In this document: one piece after another, positions 18,666-27,637 of the stretch
Layout of the letters: every line of letters starts with the position of its first letter
Numbering within the stretch: position 1 is the first letter of the stretch
NCBI GenBank assembly: GCA_964434865.1
Contig: CAYSWV010000003.1
Coordinates: forward strand, 1 to 64,000
Source of the DNA: CAYSWV01 sp964434865
GTDB lineage: Bacteria; Cyanobacteriota; Cyanobacteriia; Thermostichales; Thermostichaceae
Direction of reading: 5' to 3'
DNA: 64,000 nt
The notes under the pieces: generated by a model
Told to the model about the DNA's origin: nothing
What the model saw: only the letters and a program-made list of their open reading frames with translations
Database searches by the model: none
Made by a program: the position numbers and the translations under genes

Positions 18666-20534
18666 TCAGGTTGAGGTGAGCTGGGCACCAACTACCAATA
18701 ATCGTTCGGCCAATACCAGGGAATCAACAGGCCAAAAGGCAGCGGGGCGAGGATGCGATTGATCGGCTAAAGTTCGACAGGTCAACATCTGGTTGCGCCA
18801 TTGCATTGGGATTTCTGCATAACCATAAATAGCACCCAGCAAAGCACCCGTAGCGGCCGCATTGGCAGTGATATCCCCCCCTTGGACTACAGTATCGATC
18901 ACACCTTGTTGAAAGGTTGCAGCATGAAGCAATTGATAAAATGCATTTTGAAGTGTAATCCCTACTCCCCCGCTCTGAAAGCAATCGGGCTGAGTGAATC
19001 GTGCCTCCTGTAAGGACTTCAAAACTAATGGATCAATAAAATGAGTTTCAGCCCAGTCGAGAGTATAGTTGTAGATCTCCTGAGGCGATCCCCCTTGGGT
19101 CAATGCCGCCTGAATAGCAATCACCCATACCGCGTTAGCATCTTGACAAATAGCGTGAGGATAAGATAGCTGAGCCTCCAGCCGAGCCCAATGAGCTAAA
19201 CTGGTAGCTGACCCGGCCCATCCCCAAATAGCTAGAGGACTGATCCACATCAAGGATCCCCTGGCTGGATGAGTCACCTGATTTTGAACGGCAACCACAG
19301 GATCAGCTCCTATGTCTAATGCGGTCCTAGCAGCAGTTAAAGCAGAGCGCAGGCTAGTTCTAACATTAACAGGACCCGAATCTAACCAGTATAGATAAGC
19401 TTTTAGGATGGCATGTTGATCAAAATGCTGATGTTGAATTAAAGCCCGAGCCAAGATTAAAGCTAGCTCAGCATCATTGGGAGGCTGGCCTGCTGTCATA
19501 ATTTCTAGCTTAGATCTGAGTGAGCTAATGCCCTCAATGGAGAGCCCTTGCCTCCCTAAGGCACTCCCACTAAGTTGCCCCAGTAAACAGCCTTGAGCTC
19601 GGGCTAAGATCCCAGGATCAGGATGATTCAAGATTAAGTGTTTCTGGGGTTCAACTAGAGGATAGCTTGCCACCACTTGGGGGGCTTGCCACTTCAATAA
19701 AGCCCAATTTCGTTGACACACAACTCTCACCAGATCTCGCCCCCCTCCAAAACACTGACCCCCTCGAGGGCGGACTCCAGCCGAGCTGTAGGTAATGGGT
19801 TGGCCAAAAGCATCAAACAAATCGCCGCCAACTCCCCGTAAGAGAGCATGCCCAGCTGCAAAATCCCAATCTCGGGGTGCGTTTAAAGAAACGGCCACAT
19901 CGCCCTCCCCCACAGCCACCAAAGCCAGTTTGTAAGCAATACCAGGGATGGAACGAAACCGAGCGGGAGCGGCTAACTCAGCATGGCCTTGAGCATTTCG
20001 ATCAGCGGCGGGGCGCACTAGTAAAATATGGTTGGCAGCTAATTCAGAGGCCCAAGATCGCTCTACAGGCCTACCATTTCGAGTGACAGCACCACAGCCC
20101 TCTGCCCAGCAAATCAGATCTCCTTGATCATTAGGAGCAGCAAACGCAAAGACAACACCGAGCACAGGGAGGCCAGAGCGTAACAGCGCAATGGAAACCG
20201 CTGAACCTCGATATCCTCTTAAATAAGGTGATGTACCATCATTAGGATCAATCAACCAAACATGACCTGCGGCATCTTGTGACTCGCGATCCCATGGCCC
20301 TAACTCCTCGCCCCTGATACCGTGGGTGGGAAACACCGCTTGCAACTGTTGTCGGATTATGGCTTCGACTTCAGCATCAACAGGTGACCCTCCTTGAGCT
20401 TCTCGAGGGCCGCCTGATCGATGAAACTCCTTTAAGAGTAACCCACCTGCCTCTTGGGCAACTTGAGTGGCTACTCGTAAAGCCAATTGGTAATTTGCGG
20501 TGAGAGAAACCAAAGCCCTAGCCACCTGGAGCAT
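18666..20534 (-). CDS. Fusion: inositol-monophosphatase-like domain + ADP-ribosylglycohydrolase-like domain
   Basis: A 622-residue soluble protein made of two enzyme folds. Residues about 15-290 are an IMPase/CysQ-type phosphatase with all metal motifs visible: GEELG, IDPNDGTSPYL and WDFAAGHALL. Residues about 305-615 resemble the ADP-ribosylglycohydrolase/DraG fold, beginning ILARAQGCLLGQLSGSALG and closing with GGDITANAAATGALLGAIYG. In that second domain the metal-binding signatures are altered. The usual T-D-D-T-x-M segment reads NDAELAL, and the second Asp of GGDxDTNA is Thr. So the phosphatase half looks active and the hydrolase half may have lost or changed activity. The substrate is unknown. 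It stands alone. Confidence 0.85.
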   Translation of the reverse strand: MLQVARALVSLTANYQLALRVATQVAQEAGGLLLKEFHRSGGPREAQGGSPVDAEVEAIIRQQLQAVFPTHGIRGEELGPWDRESQDAAGHVWLIDPNDGTSPYLRGYRGSAVSIALLRSGLPVLGVVFAFAAPNDQGDLICWAEGCGAVTRNGRPVERSWASELAANHILLVRPAADRNAQGHAELAAPARFRSIPGIAYKLALVAVGEGDVAVSLNAPRDWDFAAGHALLRGVGGDLFDAFGQPITYSSAGVRPRGGQCFGGGRDLVRVVCQRNWALLKWQAPQVVASYPLVEPQKHLILNHPDPGILARAQGCLLGQLSGSALGRQGLSIEGISSLRSKLEIMTAGQPPNDAELALILARALIQHQHFDQHAILKAYLYWLDSGPVNVRTSLRSALTAARTALDIGADPVVAVQNQVTHPARGSLMWISPLAIWGWAGSATSLAHWARLEAQLSYPHAICQDANAVWVIAIQAALTQGGSPQEIYNYTLDWAETHFIDPLVLKSLQEARFTQPDCFQSGGVGITLQNAFYQLLHAATFQQGVIDTVVQGGDITANAAATGALLGAIYGYAEIPMQWRNQMLTCRTLADQSHPRPAAFWPVDSLVLAERLLVVGAQLTST

Positions 20535-20650
20535 GATGAGTTGATTTGCTTCAATCTTAAGGGGGTTACTACCCGCCTTCTGTGAGACTAAGGATTTTTT
20601 CTATCCTCACTTCAATCGCCCAGCCCAGTGTAACTAATCTTGGGTCTCTA

Positions 20651-21061
20651 CTAGGTTGGATCGACGGCCTCTACCAAAGCCTCCATTGCTAAAACAGACT
20701 GTCTTAAGTCCTTCTGAGCTGAGCGAATTGCGGTGGCATCAAACTGCTTAGCTCCCTGCTTGAGTTCAAACATATTATCGGTGATCTGGCGAGCTAATTG
20801 TTGTGCTGGCTTGCGGTCAGAGCGAGGTAATGTCTGCACCACAAAAGCTAAATCTTTACGGACTAGTCCCATAGGTCCACCCAAGTAAGACCCGATATCA
20901 AACCAAGCTTGTTGATCAACCAAAACCTGAAGATCATCAACCTGCTGCTCTAACGTCTGTAATTGATTCGGGATCGCCATGGCCAGAATAGGCTGTCCCA
21001 TCACTCCCATCCCGAGCCATAGACTCAATACCAAGATCAAACACTGACGTAACCCTTTCAT
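20651..21061 (-). CDS. psbQ: Photosystem II PsbQ-like protein (CyanoQ)
   Basis: A 136-residue precursor of the lumenal PsbQ subunit, which stabilises the oxygen-evolving side of photosystem II. A signal peptide (LRQCLILVLSLWLGMGVMG) is followed by a four-helix-bundle pattern including QAWFDIGSYLGGPMGLVRKD and RSDRKPAQQLARQITDNMF, typical of CyanoQ. The ATG at 21061 is chosen because GGAGAG lies just before it; the frame extends to 21103 without support. CyanoQ is usually a lipoprotein, but no Cys follows the signal region here (ILAMAIPNQ), so this one looks like an ordinary cleaved lumenal protein. Divergent from the tic20-like gene, with a 233-base shared intergenic region. Confidence 0.85.
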   Translation of the reverse strand: MKGLRQCLILVLSLWLGMGVMGQPILAMAIPNQLQTLEQQVDDLQVLVDQQAWFDIGSYLGGPMGLVRKDLAFVVQTLPRSDRKPAQQLARQITDNMFELKQGAKQFDATAIRSAQKDLRQSVLAMEALVEAVDPT

Positions 21062-21294
21062 TGCAAAACTCTCCAGATAGCACTTTAATCTACGAGCAAA
21101 CATCCCATAGTTTACAAGAGTTTACTCTAGGTGTAGAGCCAGAAACGGACCTAGCCTAGTTGGTGCAGTTATTTGAGCCTTAGACCCTGGGCTCAGCTAG
21201 ATCTGTCCATTACAATGAGGGCTACGGTTGACATTGATCAACTCCTCAACACGATCAACCCTCATCAACTTGAACCCTATAGAGGATAAGTCAT

Positions 21295-21786
21295 ATGGTT
21301 TGGCGCGGCAGAACAGATATACCTGATCGAATTTTGGGATCGTTGCCCTACTTGCTCCCCCTATCATATTTTGCAGTTTTAGGATCAGGTCTTGTCGCAG
21401 CATTGCCGTTTCTCAGAGGCCTTCAGCAGATCTTGACTCCGGTTTACCTGGTGCTGGGGTTAGCAGGTGGCTTGGTTGGCTTGGGTATTTTTATTGCTCT
21501 TATGGCTCTGGTCGTTCGGAATCAAAAAGTTTTACATTTCATTCGCTTCAACACTTTACAATCAATGTTACTTTCAATTGGCCTGACCTTAGTGGTTGCC
21601 TTGATCCAATTGCTGGGACTACTAGGGTTGCCATTGGTACCCCAGCTAGCTGAATTGACCTTTACCATCTCCAGTGCCGCCCTATTAGCTGGGATCAGTT
21701 ATATTTGGATTCAAAATGCCCAAGGTAAATATCCTGAGATTCCCTATATTTCAGATGTGGCCTACAATTTCTGTGGCATGAGATAG
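21295..21786 (+). CDS. Tic20-like membrane protein (Ycf60 family)
   Basis: A 163-residue integral membrane protein with four predicted hydrophobic helices. The opening RILGSLPYLLPLSYFAVLG and the segment HFIRFNTLQSMLLSI are the hallmarks of the Tic20/Ycf60 family. In chloroplasts Tic20 is a channel component of inner-envelope import; the role of the cyanobacterial relatives is not established. Length and topology fit. It is followed after ten bases by moaC on the same strand, so cotranscription is likely. The start at 21295 is an ATG, preceded by GAGGA. Confidence 0.85.
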   Translation: MVWRGRTDIPDRILGSLPYLLPLSYFAVLGSGLVAALPFLRGLQQILTPVYLVLGLAGGLVGLGIFIALMALVVRNQKVLHFIRFNTLQSMLLSIGLTLVVALIQLLGLLGLPLVPQLAELTFTISSAALLAGISYIWIQNAQGKYPEIPYISDVAYNFCGMR

Positions 21787-21796
21787 CTTGAGATCA

Positions 21797-22303
21797 ATGA
21801 TGCCAAGTCACGATAGCCACGATCTGACTCACCTGACAACTGAGGGTCAGGTCATGATGGTTGATGTCACTGCTAAGCCCGCTACATTTCGACAAGCTAG
21901 AGCTCACGGCTACCTCAGTATGCAACTTGAAACCTTACACCGAGTTGAGGCTGGTCAAGGTCCCAAGGGCAACGTGATCGAAACAGCCCGAATTGCAGGG
22001 ATTATGGCAGCCAAACGGACATCAGAGCTGGTACCGTTGTGTCATCCGTTACCCCTGACCTCAATAGATGTAGTGATTCAACCTGATCTTGATCTGCCAG
22101 GCTACCGGATCGAAGCCACGGTCAAAACCACCAGTCAAACAGGGGTAGAAATGGAGGCCCTGACAGCCGTCTCAGTGGCTGCTCTGACTCTCTATGATAT
22201 GACGAAGGCTTTAGAGAAGACCCTGCTAATGGGGGGCATTCATCTTGTCTTTAAAGAAGGTGGCAAGTCGGGCTCATTCCACTCCACAACTACTGACTCA
22301 TGA
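21797..22303 (+). CDS. moaC: Cyclic pyranopterin monophosphate synthase MoaC
   Basis: A 168-residue enzyme of molybdenum cofactor synthesis that, with MoaA, turns GTP into cyclic pyranopterin monophosphate. The family signatures are clear: LTHLTTEGQVMMVDVTAK, the catalytic region KRTSELVPLCHPLPLT, and TGVEMEALTAVSVAALTLYDM followed by a Lys-containing MTKALEKT and a KSG near the end. All catalytic residues expected for MoaC appear present. The adjacent ATG codons at 21797 and 21800 are better starts than the TTG at 21788. No other mo-cofactor gene is in the window. It sits directly downstream of the tic20-like gene. Confidence 0.95.
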   Translation: MMPSHDSHDLTHLTTEGQVMMVDVTAKPATFRQARAHGYLSMQLETLHRVEAGQGPKGNVIETARIAGIMAAKRTSELVPLCHPLPLTSIDVVIQPDLDLPGYRIEATVKTTSQTGVEMEALTAVSVAALTLYDMTKALEKTLLMGGIHLVFKEGGKSGSFHSTTTDS

Positions 22304-22316
22304 GAGGCTAACGCCA

Positions 22317-22484
22317 GTGTCTAGGCCGGAGTGGACCCCAGAAGCTTTGAATTTATTGGCGAAGATTCCATTCTTTGTGCGCACTCAAGCTCGTAAACAT
22401 GTTGAGCAACTGGCTATGGAGCAAGGGTATGACACGATTACACCTGAGTTGGTAGAGGCCGCTCGCCACCATTTTGGCCAGTAG
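22317..22484 (+). CDS. Small PCP-reductase-domain protein
   Basis: A protein of about 55 residues containing WTPEALNLLAKIPFFVRTQA and YDTITPELVEAARHHF. This is the short domain found at the C-terminus of the BchB/ChlB subunit of light-independent protochlorophyllide reductase and also as stand-alone small proteins in cyanobacteria. The frame is open from 22245 inside moaC, but the GTG at 22317 with GAGAGG nine bases upstream avoids the overlap and starts just before the domain. The function of stand-alone copies is unknown; a role in pigment or thylakoid biology is guesswork. Confidence 0.75.
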   Translation: MSRPEWTPEALNLLAKIPFFVRTQARKHVEQLAMEQGYDTITPELVEAARHHFGQ

Positions 22485-22518
22485 TCAAGTTACATCCACT
22501 ATTTTGGAGGCAGCAAAC

Positions 22519-23364
22519 GTGAACCGGATTGTGATCAACATTAGCGTAGGGTTAGCTTATTTAAGTCTGATCGGCCCTGGAGTGCTTGTTGCCAAGGCTC
22601 AATCTGAAACTGAGACGGTCATTTTAGAGAGCCAACTTGAAGTTGAAAGTGCTCCGGTGCCGGATGATTTACAAGCTGTGATTGAAGCTCAGATCATAGC
22701 GGCTAATCAACGAGATCTTGAGGCTTTGATGGCGATTTACAGCTCCAACTTTAGGCATGAGGATGGCCTTGACTTCGATCAAACCCAACAAGCGTTGACC
22801 CAGATCTGGGAGTTATACTCCGAGTTAGCTTACTCAGCTAAAATTAAAGCTTGGAGGCAAATAGGGCCTGACTATGAAGTTACTATTGTCACTGAAGTAG
22901 AAGGCGTCCAAACCTCAGCTCGCGGTGATTTTGACTTCAAGAGCATCCAAGAGGTACGCAATCGCTATCGACCAGATCCTGAGGGATTAAAGCTGGTCTC
23001 TCAAGCTGTCGTTCGTGAATCTAATTCGCTGAAATCAGGGACTGAACCCCCCACAGTTTCTCTCAACTTACCTGATGCTGTTAATCCTGGAACCACCTAT
23101 CGACTGGAGGCCATTGTCGCCGAACCTCTGCGCAATAATGTGCTATTGGGAGCTGTGCTGGAAGAACCCGCTGATTTTGAACACTATTTAGAATCTCCCT
23201 CCTTTCAATTAGAACAACTCCAAGCTGGGGGGATCTTTCGGCAAGTGGATGCACCTGATGATCTTGGATCAAGTTGGCTTTCGGTGATGTTTGTGGGATC
23301 AGGTGGTATTACATTACACAGTCACCGGGTCAATGTGACCAACCAACTGTTATTGAATGACTAG
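22519..23364 (+). CDS. Secreted NTF2-like (SnoaL/DUF4440-type) protein
   Basis: A 281-residue precursor. The start is taken as GTG 22519 because GGAGG lies eight bases upstream. A signal peptide follows (IVINISVGLAYLSLIGPGVL to AKAQ). Residues about 55-150 have an NTF2-like cone-fold pattern: helix IEAQIIAANQRDLEALMAIY, then strands with YEVTIVTEVEGVQTSARGDF. The C-terminal 110 residues look like a beta-sandwich (VNPGTTYRLEAIVAEPLRNN). The function is unknown; such folds bind small molecules or act as protein scaffolds. It precedes pstS by about 105 bases on the same strand. Confidence 0.7.
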   Translation: MNRIVINISVGLAYLSLIGPGVLVAKAQSETETVILESQLEVESAPVPDDLQAVIEAQIIAANQRDLEALMAIYSSNFRHEDGLDFDQTQQALTQIWELYSELAYSAKIKAWRQIGPDYEVTIVTEVEGVQTSARGDFDFKSIQEVRNRYRPDPEGLKLVSQAVVRESNSLKSGTEPPTVSLNLPDAVNPGTTYRLEAIVAEPLRNNVLLGAVLEEPADFEHYLESPSFQLEQLQAGGIFRQVDAPDDLGSSWLSVMFVGSGGITLHSHRVNVTNQLLLND

Positions 23365-23469
23365 AATCCTGGATTTTGATGTCTAGTTTAGCCTTTAAAA
23401 CTCAACAGTTCTCTGCTAATCTTAAAACCATCGCCTTTGAGTCTATTCTCTTGTTTTGTGAGGATCTCC

Positions 23470-24576
23470 ATGACGTCTCCTGTGCTCTGGCCCCTATGGA
23501 CGCGGCGGCGAACCCTTAATACTCTAGCCACCCTCTCTGGAATGGCGATCATAGGATGTCAGCCACAACAGACAACTGATCAATCTATTGAAACGGAGAC
23601 CTCTACAGCTCTAGATCTTGAAAATGAATCGGTGACTTTGAATGGTGCGGGGGCTACTTTTCCAGCTATTCTCTATCAACGCTGGTTTCAACAGTTCAAC
23701 CAGGACAACCCTACCATTTTTATTAATTATCAACCTGTCGGTAGTGCCGCCGGTATTCAACAAGTCATTGATCAAACTGTGGATTTTGGGGCCAGTGACA
23801 TTGCGATGACAGATGAGGAGATGGCTCAAGTGGATCGAGGGGTACTTCTAGTTCCAATGACAGCAGGTAGTGTTGTGGTTACCTACAATCTTCCTGGTGT
23901 CGACAGTGGTCTTAAACTAACTCGCAGCATTTTAGCGGATATTTTCTTGGGTCAGATTACCCAGTGGAACGATCCCCAACTAGTTGAGGCCAATCCTGAT
24001 CTAAGCTTGCCTGAGCTAGACATCGTTGTCGTTTATCGTGCTGATGGCAGTGGCACCACAGCAACCTTTACTCGATACTTAAACGAAATCAGTGATGCCT
24101 GGCAAGAGCAAGTTGGGACGGGGGTAGCGGTCAATTGGCCCGTAGGGACAGGAGCGAAAGGGAATGAGGGCGTGAGTGCTCAAGTTCAGCTGGTGGAAGG
24201 CGTGATCGGTTATGTTGAGTTTGTGTATGCGAATCAGCTAGCACTGTCGGTCGCGGCTCTGGAAAATCAAGCAGGAAATTTCATCACACCTTCACCGGCA
24301 TCATCGGCTTTGACATTATCTGAAGTTGAATTACCTGAAAATCTACGGGCCTTTATTGCAGATCCAGAAGGTGAAAACGCTTACCCTATTGTGACCTACA
24401 CCTGGATTTTGGCCTATCGGAGTTATGCAGATCCCACTATGGCTCGGGCTTTGAGAGATGTGTTAGGGTGGTCCCTTACAGAAGGCCAAGCGTTTAGTGA
24501 AGAGTTAGGCTATCTCCCCTTACCTGACGATATTGCGTCTCGATCACTAGCAGTCATTGAAACCATCGGAGCCTAG
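23470..24576 (+). CDS. pstS: Phosphate ABC transporter substrate-binding lipoprotein PstS
   Basis: A 368-residue periplasmic phosphate-binding protein. The N-terminus has a lipobox (SGMAIIGC). The family core is clear: LNGAGATFPAILYQRWFQQF, the phosphate-contacting VGSAAGIQQ and FGASDIAMTDEEM, and RADGSGTTATFTRYL. It should feed PstC/PstA/PstB. No permease or ATPase gene is beside it, so it works with components encoded elsewhere. The ATG at 23470 (GAGG upstream) is chosen over the TTG at 23437. A Pho box was not identified by eye. Confidence 0.93.
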   Translation: MTSPVLWPLWTRRRTLNTLATLSGMAIIGCQPQQTTDQSIETETSTALDLENESVTLNGAGATFPAILYQRWFQQFNQDNPTIFINYQPVGSAAGIQQVIDQTVDFGASDIAMTDEEMAQVDRGVLLVPMTAGSVVVTYNLPGVDSGLKLTRSILADIFLGQITQWNDPQLVEANPDLSLPELDIVVVYRADGSGTTATFTRYLNEISDAWQEQVGTGVAVNWPVGTGAKGNEGVSAQVQLVEGVIGYVEFVYANQLALSVAALENQAGNFITPSPASSALTLSEVELPENLRAFIADPEGENAYPIVTYTWILAYRSYADPTMARALRDVLGWSLTEGQAFSEELGYLPLPDDIASRSLAVIETIGA

Positions 24577-24639
24577 GATGAGAAGAGAGGATTAGCTAAT
24601 GAGTTATAAGCTAAATGTAAACGACTGGGGCCAGACATC

Positions 24640-25494
24640 ATGAAGTGGATACTCGCTGGATTCATTGGGATTGGATTTATCATCAGTGGTTTACCTGCTA
24701 GTGCTACTCCGTCTGAGGTTTTAGCCCAAACTCCCGATCCCCCAGCTGAGAACCCTGAAAGTCCAGTGCCAGATCCTCGCGTAGCCGTTGCACTAGCCGA
24801 TCTCGATGCAGAATTATTAGAGATGATTTTTCAAGCTCAATCTGAAGATGATCCACAAGCTGCTATCGCCACCTACTCAGCCGTACTAACTCAAGAACCT
24901 AACATTGCTGAAGTTTATCTGTTCCGAGCTGGACTCCTCTTCCAACAAAATATCTTGCCGGATGCCATTGACGATTGGACAGAAGCTCTGGCTCTCAATC
25001 CCAATCTAGTAGAGGCCTACAATAACCGAGGGGTTGCCTATTATCAGCAGGAGCGATATCAGCCAGCTTTAGATGACTTCAATCAGGTGATCGAATTAAA
25101 TCCAAGTGCCACAGCTTACTATAATCGGGCATTAATTCATTTAAAAACGGAAAACCATGTTGAAGCCATCGCAGATGCTAGCAGTGCTATTAATGCTAAT
25201 CCTGAATTTGCTGAAGTCTTACAGGTGAGAGGGATAGCTCGCTACTATGCTGAGGAGACAGCTTCTGGAGCGCTTGAAGATCTGAATAAGGCGATTGAAC
25301 TCAATGAAGATCTGGCATCTGCCTATCAAAATCGTGGGTATATCCGTGTCAATATCGAAGCTGATCCAGCAGGGGGATTGCAAGATTTGAGCACCAGTGG
25401 GACCCGATTTTTAGATCAAGGCAATTTTGAGATCTATCAACAAATCCAGGACCAAACCAAGCTCTATCAGCCCAATGAGGAATCAGCTAATTAA
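24640..25494 (+). CDS. Secreted TPR-repeat protein
   Basis: A 284-residue precursor with a signal peptide (ILAGFIGIGFIISGLPASA) and about five tetratricopeptide repeats, for example EVYLFRAGLLFQQNILPDAI, EAYNNRGVAYYQQERYQPAL and AYYNRALIHLKTENHVEAI. TPRs are protein-interaction scaffolds. The protein is predicted to lie in the periplasm or lumen. It is 63 bases downstream of pstS on the same strand and may be cotranscribed, but nothing in the sequence ties it to phosphate. Partners are unknown. Confidence 0.8.
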   Translation: MKWILAGFIGIGFIISGLPASATPSEVLAQTPDPPAENPESPVPDPRVAVALADLDAELLEMIFQAQSEDDPQAAIATYSAVLTQEPNIAEVYLFRAGLLFQQNILPDAIDDWTEALALNPNLVEAYNNRGVAYYQQERYQPALDDFNQVIELNPSATAYYNRALIHLKTENHVEAIADASSAINANPEFAEVLQVRGIARYYAEETASGALEDLNKAIELNEDLASAYQNRGYIRVNIEADPAGGLQDLSTSGTRFLDQGNFEIYQQIQDQTKLYQPNEESAN

Positions 25495-25701
25495 GGGCGG
25501 CTCATCCACTTTAGATCCTGGGCTAGATGAGAGATCCCCCAACTTGTCGTCTCAAACCTAGAAATCAAGCTAAGCTATGACCATATCTTGGGGTAGGCCT
25601 TTACAATTGAGTTCCTCCCAAATTGAATCGGTGATGATCTGTGATCCCATTTGGGCAAGCCCAGCACTCACCAGCCACCTCGTTGTCGTTGTGGAGCTGC
25701 C

Positions 25702-27018
25702 ATGCTGAGAATTATTAACCAGATCTCTGAAGCTGAGGCTGAACTGCGGCGGATCTCGTCCAGAACTCAATCAGAGCAAAATGGGGCAAGAGAGCTAGCC
25801 GTCCGAGACATCTTACAGGCTGTGCAGCAGCGAGGTGACCAAGCTGTATTAGACTATACCGCAGAGTTTGATCATGTTGAGCTTAATGTCTCTGAGTTAC
25901 GGGTTTCAGGGGCGGAGCTAGAAGCCGCTTATCAGGTCATATCCCCTCAATTGTTATCAGCCATTCGTTTAGCTAAACAACGGATTGAAGCCTTTCATCG
26001 ACAGCGAGTACCTAAAAGTTGGGTGCATTTGGGATCACCTGGTGTTGTGTTAGGTAAACAGTATCGACCCGTTGATCGAGCCGGACTTTATATTCCTGGA
26101 GGCCGCGCCGCTTATCCCAGTACCGTTTTGATGAATGCGGTTCCGGCCGTGGTCGCTGGTGTTGACGAAATTGTGATGGTGACGCCACCTGGATCAGATA
26201 TTCAAGGAGGAAAGGGGATTAATCCCGCCATTTTAGTTGCAGCCCAAGAGGCAGGTGTTCAAACGCTTTACCGTGTAGGAGGCGCCCAGGCGATTGGCGC
26301 TTTAGCTTATGGCACAGACACCATACCTCAAGTGGACGTCATTACTGGGCCTGGTAATATCTACGTAACCTTGGCCAAAAAGCAAGTCTATGGATTAGTT
26401 GGCATTGATTCACTAGCCGGACCCTCCGAAGTGTTGATTATTGCTGATCACACGGCGACCCCCACTCATTTAGCGGTTGACCTTCTTGCCCAAGCCGAAC
26501 ATGATCCTATGGCAGCTGCCATTTTGATTACGACAGACGCTGATCAAGCTAAACAGGTGAGTGCTGCGGTTACGACTCAGCTAGAACATCATCCTCGACG
26601 CACCTTAACAGAAAAATCCATTGTTAATTTTGGTCTGATTGCTGTGGTTGAGACCTTAGCCCAGGCCACAGCTCTATCTAACCTATTTGCCCCAGAACAT
26701 TTGGAGTTACAAGTAGCCGATCCGTGGGCCTTACTCGATCAAATCCGGCATGCGGGGGCTATTTTCCTGGGTCATCATACACCAGAGGCGGTGGGTGACT
26801 ACCTGGCGGGTCCTAATCACACGTTACCCACCTCAGGAACAGCTCGATATGCGTCTGCTTTAGGGGTTGAGGTCTTTATGAAACATTCCAGCATCATTGA
26901 ATACAGTTCAAAGGCTTTAGCTGAAGTTGCAGGAGCAATTCATGTCTTAACAGAAGCAGAAGGCCTACCTGCTCATGGAGACTCTGTACGCTTACGCATC
27001 AATGCCCAACCTGATTAG
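25702..27018 (+). CDS. hisD: Histidinol dehydrogenase HisD
   Basis: A 438-residue zinc enzyme that carries out the last two steps of histidine synthesis, histidinol to histidine with two NAD+. The signature is present: GPGNIYVTLAKKQVYGLVG, IDSLAGPSEVLIIAD, PEHLELQVADP and LGHHTPEAVGDYLAGPNHTL with the zinc and base residues. Length is normal for the family. The ATG at 25702 matches the conserved start; the frame opens earlier with a TTG at 25651 lacking support. It stands apart from other his genes, as usual in cyanobacteria, and is followed by rbfA after 95 bases. Confidence 0.96.
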   Translation: MLRIINQISEAEAELRRISSRTQSEQNGARELAVRDILQAVQQRGDQAVLDYTAEFDHVELNVSELRVSGAELEAAYQVISPQLLSAIRLAKQRIEAFHRQRVPKSWVHLGSPGVVLGKQYRPVDRAGLYIPGGRAAYPSTVLMNAVPAVVAGVDEIVMVTPPGSDIQGGKGINPAILVAAQEAGVQTLYRVGGAQAIGALAYGTDTIPQVDVITGPGNIYVTLAKKQVYGLVGIDSLAGPSEVLIIADHTATPTHLAVDLLAQAEHDPMAAAILITTDADQAKQVSAAVTTQLEHHPRRTLTEKSIVNFGLIAVVETLAQATALSNLFAPEHLELQVADPWALLDQIRHAGAIFLGHHTPEAVGDYLAGPNHTLPTSGTARYASALGVEVFMKHSSIIEYSSKALAEVAGAIHVLTEAEGLPAHGDSVRLRINAQPD

Positions 27019-27069
27019 AGAATCTAGTGAGCATGGCATCTTCATAGTAAGGCAGGGCAACAGCTGGTT

Positions 27070-27075
27070 TATAAT
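27070..27075 (+). promoter_or_regulatory. Candidate -10 element for rbfA
   Basis: A perfect TATAAT lies 38 bases before the rbfA start codon. I see no convincing TTGACA at the usual distance, so this is only a candidate, possibly a promoter relying on the -10 alone. Confidence 0.35.
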
Positions 27076-27113
27076 AGACGTTTAAAGCATAACTCCTGTA
27101 TCACTTTACTAAG

Positions 27114-27548
27114 ATGGCTACTCAAAGACGTGTTGCCCGTGTGGCAGAACTGATCAAGCGTGAAATTAGTCAAATGCTGATCAACGGTATTAAAGATGAT
27201 CGAGTGGGAACCGGTATGGTAAGCGTGACTGATGTTGATGTGTCTAATGATTTGCAACACGCTAAGGTCTTTGTCAGTATCTACGGAACCGAAACCGCTC
27301 AAAAGGCGACAATGGAAGGACTACAGGCAGCTACTAGCTTTGTGCGACGAGAAATGGGGCACCGATTGGCCCTTCGACGAACTCCCGTCATTGTCTTTGA
27401 GCAAGATCATTCAATTGAACGGGGTTCTCGTGTCATTGCTTTGCTTAATCACCTTAAAAATGAACGTAAAGACTTTGAAGTAGAGCGTGAAATAGACTTC
27501 AATACTTCTGACGATGATCTAGCCCCTAACACCACCCTAGAATCTTAA
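27114..27548 (+). CDS. rbfA: Ribosome-binding factor A
   Basis: A 144-residue 30S subunit maturation factor with a KH-like fold. Characteristic segments are RVARVAELIKREISQML, VTDVDVSNDLQHAKVFVSIY and LALRRTPVIVFEQDHSIERG. The family binds near helix 1 of 16S rRNA and is needed for late 30S processing and for growth in the cold. Length is slightly above the minimal form because of an acidic tail (EVEREIDFNTSDDD), common in cyanobacterial homologues. The start is ATG. Confidence 0.95.
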   Translation: MATQRRVARVAELIKREISQMLINGIKDDRVGTGMVSVTDVDVSNDLQHAKVFVSIYGTETAQKATMEGLQAATSFVRREMGHRLALRRTPVIVFEQDHSIERGSRVIALLNHLKNERKDFEVEREIDFNTSDDDLAPNTTLES

Positions 27549-27637
27549 CCCCCTAGAACTCTAGGAGACAAAAATCTGAGATAGGTTCAAAATCAGGATA
27601 TACTTCATTTGATTCACTCAGGATAGGTCTGTCATAG

